Assembly: GCA_020809705.1 (NCBI GenBank)
Contig: CP085829.1
Coordinates: 6,076,001-6,140,000, forward strand
DNA from: Calonectria ilicicola
Lineage: Eukaryota; Ascomycota; Sordariomycetes; Hypocreales; Nectriaceae
Length of the DNA stretch: 64,000 nt
Reading direction: 5' to 3'
Shown here one piece after another: positions 58,255 to 64,000 of the stretch (position 1 is its first letter; each line of letters opens with the position of its first letter). The notes beneath the pieces were generated by a model, which was not told the origin of the DNA, did no database searches, and saw only the letters and a program-made list of their open reading frames with translations. Position numbers and translations under genes: made by a program.

Positions 58255-59339
58255 TTCCGTTAGTGTTGAGAATTTTTATTCGTGTATGGTTTCCACGCGT
58301 AATAAACGTGATAATGTGCTGGCCGTGCGGCAATAGTGATAAACAAAATATCAGTCAGGAAGACGGAATTTCAAAACAAGCACGGTGTTTGCTTTACAGC
58401 TTTGCCCTTCATGGGAAAGGCGATTCGGAATCTTGGGATGCTTATACAGAGGTAGATGTCGTATTAAATATCTTTAATGCTTTGAACTTTTCTTTGTTCA
58501 TGGAAAATCAATATTATAAATAACAAAGAAGTTGATTATTTCTTGGTCGGGCAAATCATGGCCAAACTTAGCAGCATTTGCCTCCGTTGTGGCTTTAGAG
58601 CTCCCTCTTAGTCGAACCCACGACTTACCAAAAGAATAAATAAATAAATTTATTTATTTTTATCTTTTAGACACAACTACATTAGGCCTTGGAATTTTTG
58701 TGTGCACTCAGCAAATTGAATGGATACGCGCAGGAAAACTCACAAAAGAACAAAGACTCATTGAGATGCCACTCTTTCATCGTTGTTGTGAAGCCTGCGT
58801 ATGGAGATATCTTTGGCTAACATTGGCCCAAGACAAGCAACATCCGTGCACCCCCGACTTATCACAATCGCATCGGGCTCAAATGCGGTGAGCATGCACA
58901 ATCATGATTGTTGGTTAGTACCAAAATTTGCCATGCACATTGGACGACGAGCTAATGCACTGGGGCTTGGACCTTGTTCTCGGCTAGCAAGGGTATCTTT
59001 CATGTGTGAAAGAGATTTAGTTTTAACGACAAAGCAAGGGATGGAACAGTAGTTTTGTATCAAGAGCTTGCGTCAAACGTTATATAAAAAGAAGGGGGTG
59101 GTGGGAGGGATCATCTCATCAAGATAGATACAGAAATATACAAGACTGTGCAAAAAGGCAATCGCTGGGCAATTATAACCAGAGACTTGAACAGTAACCA
59201 ACAAAGCCGCAAAGGCCGCGCACATCAATCAATCAGCAAGCGCCCCTCGAACAAAAAATCCCAGAACCTTGTCTCTTTCTTTCTTCCTTTCCTTTGTCCC
59301 AAAAAAAGAAAAAATAGAAAAAAAAGGAATAATAGTAAA
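58255..59339. other. Intergenic with dispersed repeat and decayed fragment
   Basis: F-box promoter on the left. The dispersed repeat copy and an AT-rich block (58634-58670) follow. A plus-strand frame at 58801-59052 reads ITIASGSNAVSMHNHD; a similar AITLGSNAGAKG occurs near 56370-56400, so both may be remnants of one family. No intact gene. Confidence 0.4.
58531..58633. repeat. Dispersed repeat, copy 2 (103 bp)
   Basis: Second copy of the repeat at 52235-52337. Contains TTAGTCGAACCCACGAC, which loosely resembles a pol III B box, so a decayed SINE or tRNA-derived origin is possible but unproven. Confidence 0.7.
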
Positions 59340-60156
59340 TCACTTTAGGAGTCTGCGGGCAGCAGTCTCGGACCAGATGCGGGCATACCACTGGTGCAGC
59401 TCCTCCATCCATGGGGGCATGGGACCCTTCTTGCCCTCGACCTTGCCTTCGCTGCGGTATAGGCAGCTCTTGAGGCGCAGCTCGACCTCGCCGTGCTCCT
59501 TGTCGACGCTGGTGCTGATGATGAAGAGGCCGTCGGAGCCGCGCAGGCCCTGGTTGCGGGGGGAGTCGCCGCAGCGCACGGTGATGGCCTCCTTTGTCTT
59601 CTCGATGATCTCGAAGTGGTCAGTGATCTTGGTGCCCTTCTCGTAGGTGCTCTCGGAGAGCTGCTCGGTGCTCCAGAGCTGGTCCTCGGTCTCGGGGCCC
59701 CTCCATTTCCACTCGAGGTACTTTTGCTGGACCTTGAAGCCTGGGTTTGGGGGAAGGAGAAAGGGTTAGCGCATGTGTTCTCTCTGTCTCTCTGTGTGTT
59801 ATGTGTGCGTGTGTGTTGTGCGTGTGCATGTGTTGTGCGGGCTTTGGGCATCATCATGAATGAGGGGAGCAGGGCTTGTTACCTAAACCGCTCCACACAC
59901 CGCGGCAAAACTCGACAGTCAGGTCGCCATCCTTTTGAAGGAGCTCGGGACGGATGCTCTCGATGGGCAGGCGACGGATGCAGACGTCCTGGGTGGCGGG
60001 GTTGCGGTTGGGGTTGTGCCTCTTGTAGGTCTTGGCCCACCAGATGGGATCATCCTTGGGCAGGGGAGAGATGACGGGATTGCGGGCAGCGAGGTAGGCG
60101 GCGGCGGTGGAGGTGCCCAGCAGGCCTGCGAAGATGGTCTTGCGGATGATGCCCAT
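59340..60156 (-). CDS. Membrane-anchored protein of unknown function, two exons
   Basis: Exons are 60156-59883 and 59740-59340, giving 224 residues; the intron (59741-59882, 142 nt) is unusually long for this window and CA-rich on the sense strand. The start IIRKTIFAGLLGTSTAAAYLAARNP is a hydrophobic anchor or mitochondrial-type lead. The rest is polar: DDPIWWAKTYKRHNPN, VCIRRLPIESIRPELL, FKVQQKYLEWKWRGPETEDQ, HFEIIEKTKEAITVRCGDSPRN, ELRLKSCLYRS and PPWMEELHQWYAR. The order and the conserved-looking core suggest a real gene. I do not recognise a named domain or function. Confidence 0.75.
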
Positions 60157-60190
60157 TTTTGGCGAGCAATTGAGCGACGGGGGAGGAGAG

Positions 60191-60214
60191 GTGAGGGTGA
60201 GGGTGAGGGTGAGG
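60191..60214. repeat. (GTGAGG)4 microsatellite in 5' region
   Basis: Four perfect hexamer copies, 35-58 bp upstream of the start codon of the gene at 59340-60156 (C-rich on the sense strand). Probably in its 5' UTR. Confidence 0.8.
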
Positions 60215-60629
60215 TATGGTGGTGGGAGGTTGAAGGTGGGTGGTTGAAGATGAAGCGAAGCCGGATAAGGACTCGTTGACCAGCATCAAGCTCGGATTGC
60301 GCCCGGCATCCAGTTAATGGCATGGTTCCCTTTTTTTTTTCGCTGGGCATGGCGATGGGTCAACATTTTTCCCGCACTTGTAACCCCACCACGATAAGTT
60401 AAAAGCGGTGGCGGGGGATGGATTGGATGGATGGTACCTAACCCGATCCTTACGTTAATTATGCGGGATGGACGGATGGGAGCATGATTAAAACACCGAT
60501 GGAAGGTTTCTGTTTACTCATTGGCTGCTTGGCAGTTCTTGTTCATGCATTTCCTTTGTCTTTTTTTACTTTAACAACGCCCGCTATAGCTGCATTGCGC
60601 CCGGGACACACAGCGCACCACCCTTGGCG

Positions 60630-60656
60630 CAGTTCAGTTCAGTTCAGTGCAGTTCA
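60630..60656. repeat. CAGTT short tandem repeat
   Basis: Units CAGTT CAGTT CAGTT CAGTG CAGTT CA follow each other for 27 bp, in the intergenic region between the membrane-anchored protein gene and the Gfo/Idh/MocA gene. Confidence 0.7.
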
Positions 60657-61226
60657 CTGCGGGTGGCGGGTATCGGCCGAGACACACGGAATTTCATGTG
60701 ATCTGCGGCACGCGGAGAGTTGCCCCGCGGCCACCCATCCATGCTAAGTGCAATGAGCCATTTGGTGGTGGCTGGTACTTGGTAGTTGCCTCTCTCTCCT
60801 GTCGATCCATGCGTCCATTCGGCTTCTCATCTACGATTGCAGCGCCATCTCAACCCAAGCAGAGCATTAATCCACCTCATACAGCCTGAAAAAGACGTTT
60901 TCAAGTTTTTTGAAGCCCAATTGCCGATGCCGTTGGCACTAACCCGCCCACCTCAGAAGCCAATCAACCGTGGACCCAGGGACCACCCCACCTGCAACGG
61001 CTCTCGAGTGCCCAGAGCTTCTCAGCTCCTGCGATCAGTGCACCAATGACAGAGCTCACGTATGACTATTGACCACACAAAAAGAGCTCTAGGTCTCCAC
61101 ACAACAGCTTTTTCTGTCTGTTTGGGTTCAAAGCCTGGATTTCTATTCAAAAACATATTGCAATCTATTTGTCTTATTCCATCTATTTATGTATTTATTT
61201 TTAATTTATCTCAAGAAGCAACCCGC

Positions 61227-62390
61227 TTACTCCCACTTGCCCTGCTCGTCAAACTTGACAACATTGCCAGACAACAGAGCGTGCTGCAGACCGCGGGCAA
61301 TGTTCATAACCAAGAGACCACCCTCCATAGGCAGAGGCACTGGCTTGTCATTCAGCACGCTGTCAGTAAACTCATTGGCCTCAACAGCAAAGGCATCCTC
61401 AAATCGCTGCCAGTACTCGGGCTGCACCTCGTGACGCACGCCCTGCTTGTCGCAGATGACAACGTTGTTGGCTCGGGGCACAACGTTGACAGCGATCTTG
61501 CCAGTCTTTCCAGTAATCTCAGTGCACACATCGTGGCCGTGGGCCTGGGTGCGCGAGCAGTAGAAGTAGGCAATCTTGCCGCCCCAGAACTCGACAACTC
61601 CAACAGCGTTATCGACATCGTTGAGTTCCTTGAGCTCGGGGTGGTGCTGGAGAGTACCGGCAGCCCAGCAAGCCTTGGGCACTGGGTTGCCCAGGTACCA
61701 GAGGGACAGGTCAATGTCGTGGATGGCACAATCGACAAAGATGCCACCGTTGCGAGCAGCGTATCGGACGAAGAAGCCGGTCTCGTCGCGCAGATCACAA
61801 GTGTTGGAGCGAACCATGAAAGGCTCACCAATAGCACCCTCAGCCAAGATCTTCTTCTCCGCATCACGGTAGGAAGCATCAAAGCGACGAGAGAAACCAG
61901 CCATGACCTTCAGGTGAGGCTTCTTGGCAGCGGCATCCACCACGGACTGGGCCTGTTCGTTGCATTAGCATTAAGCTCCCAACTTTCAAACCATCTCGTA
62001 AGTGAACTCACCTCGGCCATGTTTGTGCTCAGAGGCTTCTCGCACAGAACGTGGAGGTCCTTGGCAATAGCAGCCAGAGACTGGCTGGCGTGGACGTCAG
62101 TGCTGGTAGACACCCAAACGGCCTGGAGACCGGGGTGGTTGAGCATGTTGTCGTAGTTGTCATAAACAGCAATGCCAAAGGTGTTGTACTCGGGGTTGGC
62201 CTGAGCCCAGGCAACCTCCTCAGGAGTAGAACTGCACACAGCAACAACCTTGGCGTGAGGAACACGGTAGAGGAGAGTGTGAACGTGACGCTTGCCCTAT
62301 TTGCGTTGTCAGATGAGCGAAGAGAATATTTCAAACGAGGAGCTTTACCATGCGGCCAAGGCCAACAACAGCAATGTTAAGAGGGGCCAT
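61227..62390 (-). CDS. Gfo/Idh/MocA dehydrogenase, inositol 2-dehydrogenase-like, three exons
   Basis: Exons are 62390-62349 (42 nt), 62296-62012 and 61952-61227, giving 350 residues. The first short exon gives MAPLNIAVVGLGRM, the Rossmann start. Then CSSTPEEVAWAQ, LHVLCEKPLSTNMAE with the catalytic EKP motif near residue 100, and FSRRFDASYRDAEKKI. GGIFVDCAIHDIDLSLWYLG carries the D-x-x-x-H-D-I-D signature of inositol dehydrogenases. All key residues are intact. It likely oxidises myo-inositol or a related cyclitol or sugar with NAD(P); the exact substrate is not proven. Introns have GTAAAG and GTGAGT donors. The codon bias is strong, as in a well-expressed gene. Confidence 0.88.
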
Positions 62391-63435
62391 TGTGTCTAAG
62401 TTTTGGTGTGGAGTTTAAAAGATGTAGTTGAGGAGTTGAGACTGGAGGATGATGTTGTGATCTGGTTTCTGGATGTTGAAGGGAAGATGAGAAGCTTCTT
62501 ATACCTCTCAATCCATCTCCAAAGTTGATAGAAATGAACAAAAGAGGAAATTTGGCCCATCATGTGTTCATCTTGTTTGCTTGGATCGTTTACTTCGGAG
62601 TTGTCTACAGCATCGCCACGTCTCCTTGAAATCGGCGATTCCTGCCAAAATAGGCAAAGTCCACCCCGGACTGAGGCCCGAAATTGCCATAGTCGGCAAT
62701 TCGGACTCCCCCGCATCTTAGTCATCCAGTATTTGCGGCGATGACTGCTCAGAACAGTAATTCTTTAGCAGATGCGGGGAAGAAATGGGGAAAAACTAGC
62801 CTCATCCAGTAGGTACGCCCTAGCATCACCTGCAAATTTCAGGGACAAAGTGCTTCAATTGCCATTTTCAAATGCGTTGCAGGCCGCTCAAACATTGGGC
62901 AGTTTGGTCAGCTGTCCGGCATGGAGCCTTTTGGGTAAATCTCGATAAAAAATTACCATAGTCGTCCTGTGGAGCCTCGTCGTTGCTTTCTGGAAATACT
63001 TTCCGAGGTGGATTCGGCATTCGGGAATTGCGGTCCGACCACCGTTTTTCTATAAATGCCAGACCGCTCAAGACGCCTTGATCTTGAATTTTTCTTTTCA
63101 TTTATTGAAATTGATTCAGGTACAAAATTTATGGTACGCCAATTCTATCGCACGCTTGTTCTGTCATCTCAATCCGCGTCTGTTTTGTGCCCGACCGACA
63201 GCTATGGTGGCAGACGCTCTCCGAACTCCATGTCAAGTCATTCTGAAAATTTCCACTTCCCAGCCTCTTTCACTTAATCATGGCCAACCATTCATCAAAT
63301 CTTCACCAAATCTATTTTCATGAATCCAATGCCTGCCAAACTCATCAACTCCTATCTACAGGTATACAGTTTTCTTCGATGCAAGGGTACATGTGAGTTA
63401 TTAAATACAAAATCCGGATGCAGCACTCTTCGCCA
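62391..63435. other. Intergenic, Gfo/Idh/MocA promoter
   Basis: Upstream region of the dehydrogenase and 3' flank of the factor gene at the right edge. A minus-strand frame at 62868-63101 is unsupported. No repeats or RNA genes were seen. Confidence 0.45.
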
Positions 63436-63949
63436 CTAGCCACACTCCTTCCCCAAGTCTTGCAGGGCTTTGGGGACTGGCCATGCCCTTTGGTCCTTAA
63501 ATCTCTGGACCATACCCTTCAATGCTTCTCTTTCCCATGGGTCGGTGAAATAGCTACCGTACAATTGTATGGAAAGAGCTGCATTAACAATGGCAGGTGG
63601 TGTGGCTGGATGTTGTAACGCAATGCCGCAGACATCGAGAACTAAAGATCGAACTTTACCCTCTGCTTCTCTGAATGCTACTCTTGCGTTGGGTTGGCCC
63701 CTGCAGAGTCATGTCAGCACATGTTCGATGTTTTCAGACTGGGCAGAATATACCCAAGGAACGGCGATTCGGCTATTAATATCATCTTTGCAACCATTAA
63801 ATGTTGCATCCCGATGAGCGCCATGCTCGAGGCAAACCAAATTGCCGGAAACACTTCGCCTTTTGCTCTAATCGGTGTCCGAGAAAGAATTGGCGAGAAT
63901 CCACCTGCAACATGTTGGTCAAGATAATGTTCCTGCTGTTTTAACCGCT
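63436..63949 (-). CDS. Fungal-specific transcription factor, C-terminal exons (gene continues past right edge)
   Basis: Two exons: 63949-63754 and 63700-63436, separated by a 53-nt intron with a GTGCTGACAT branch site. The first reads RLKQQEHYLDQHVAGGFSPI, EVFPAIWFASSMAL and MQHLMVAKMILIAESPFLG. The second reads VRSLVLDVCGIALQ, PPAIVNAALSIQLYGSYF and AWPVPKALQDLGKECG before TAG. This is the C-terminal half of the fungal-specific transcription factor region that normally follows a Zn2Cys6 cluster. The rest of the gene, including the DNA-binding domain, lies outside. An acceptor TAG at 63950-63951 shows another exon upstream. Confidence 0.82.
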
Positions 63950-64000
63950 CTACGCAGAATCGTCAGTTTCACAGATGTCGAACATGGGCCGGTGAATACT

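Larger units (their letters stand above)
60157..61226. other. Intergenic, promoter of the membrane-anchored protein
   Basis: Contains a (GTGAGG)4 tract at 60191-60214 just above the start codon at 60156 and a CAGTT-type repeat at 60630-60656. A signal-peptide-like frame at 60484-60747 has no further support. No gene. Confidence 0.45.

Noticed and set aside
60484..60747. Secreted-looking 87-codon frame (MIKTPMEGFCLLIG...)
   Set aside because: It lies in an intergenic repeat-bearing stretch, has no splice partner or homology pattern, and the C-terminus overlaps the CAGTT repeat.
61062..62156. 364-codon antisense frame opposite the Gfo/Idh/MocA dehydrogenase
   Set aside because: Same reason: biased codons on the sense strand leave the opposite strand open, and the exons on the minus strand carry clear catalytic motifs.

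Overview
The window is nuclear DNA of a filamentous ascomycete, probably a Sordariomycete and possibly Hypocreales. The class rests on sequence features: short GT-AG introns (mostly 45-75 nt) with CTRAY branch sites 6-20 nt before the acceptor, genes on both strands with separate promoters, and a fungal gene repertoire (HET-like protein, EthD, PhiA-like wall protein, 2EXR/F-box proteins, bZIP with a long C-terminal region, MFS permeases). The order is an inference from protein resemblance and was not tested. Exon joins were worked out by hand from splice signals and reading-frame continuity; no transcript data were available.

Layout. 0-9 kb: end of an ankyrin protein, a large HET-like multipass membrane protein converging on it, an EthD-domain protein and an MDR oxidoreductase. 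9-15.5 kb: a 6.6 kb stretch with no convincing gene, ending at a hexose transporter. 15.5-23.2 kb: hexose transporter, ferric reductase, 2EXR/F-box-like protein. 23.7-29.5 kb: a small acidic ORF, then a bZIP factor and a cytochrome P450 in tandem, then a small unidentified protein. 30-33 kb: a TauD-type dioxygenase gene whose 3' end is cut off by an element with 29-bp perfect terminal inverted repeats and an AT-rich core. 35.5-39.3 kb: a protein kinase gene with a frameshift between DFG and APE, and a basic-tailed protein with a duplicated W-rich motif. 40.4-47 kb: GMC oxidoreductase, monocarboxylate-type MFS permease and aldehyde dehydrogenase, a plausible alcohol-to-acid catabolic unit. 47.5-51.2 kb: PhiA-like surface protein and a small secreted six-cysteine protein. 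52.6-58.3 kb: transcription-factor-like protein without a zinc cluster, SDR, F-box protein. 59.3-64 kb: a conserved membrane-anchored protein, a Gfo/Idh/MocA dehydrogenase, and the C-terminus of a fungal transcription factor running off the right edge.

No gene set here is a clearly new defence or biosynthetic system. The most useful observations are the reconstructed 1,182-residue HET-like membrane protein, the transposon-truncated dioxygenase, the broken kinase, the GMC/MFS/ALDH unit, the bZIP-P450 pair, a diverged dispersed repeat, and the long gene-free region upstream of the hexose transporter.
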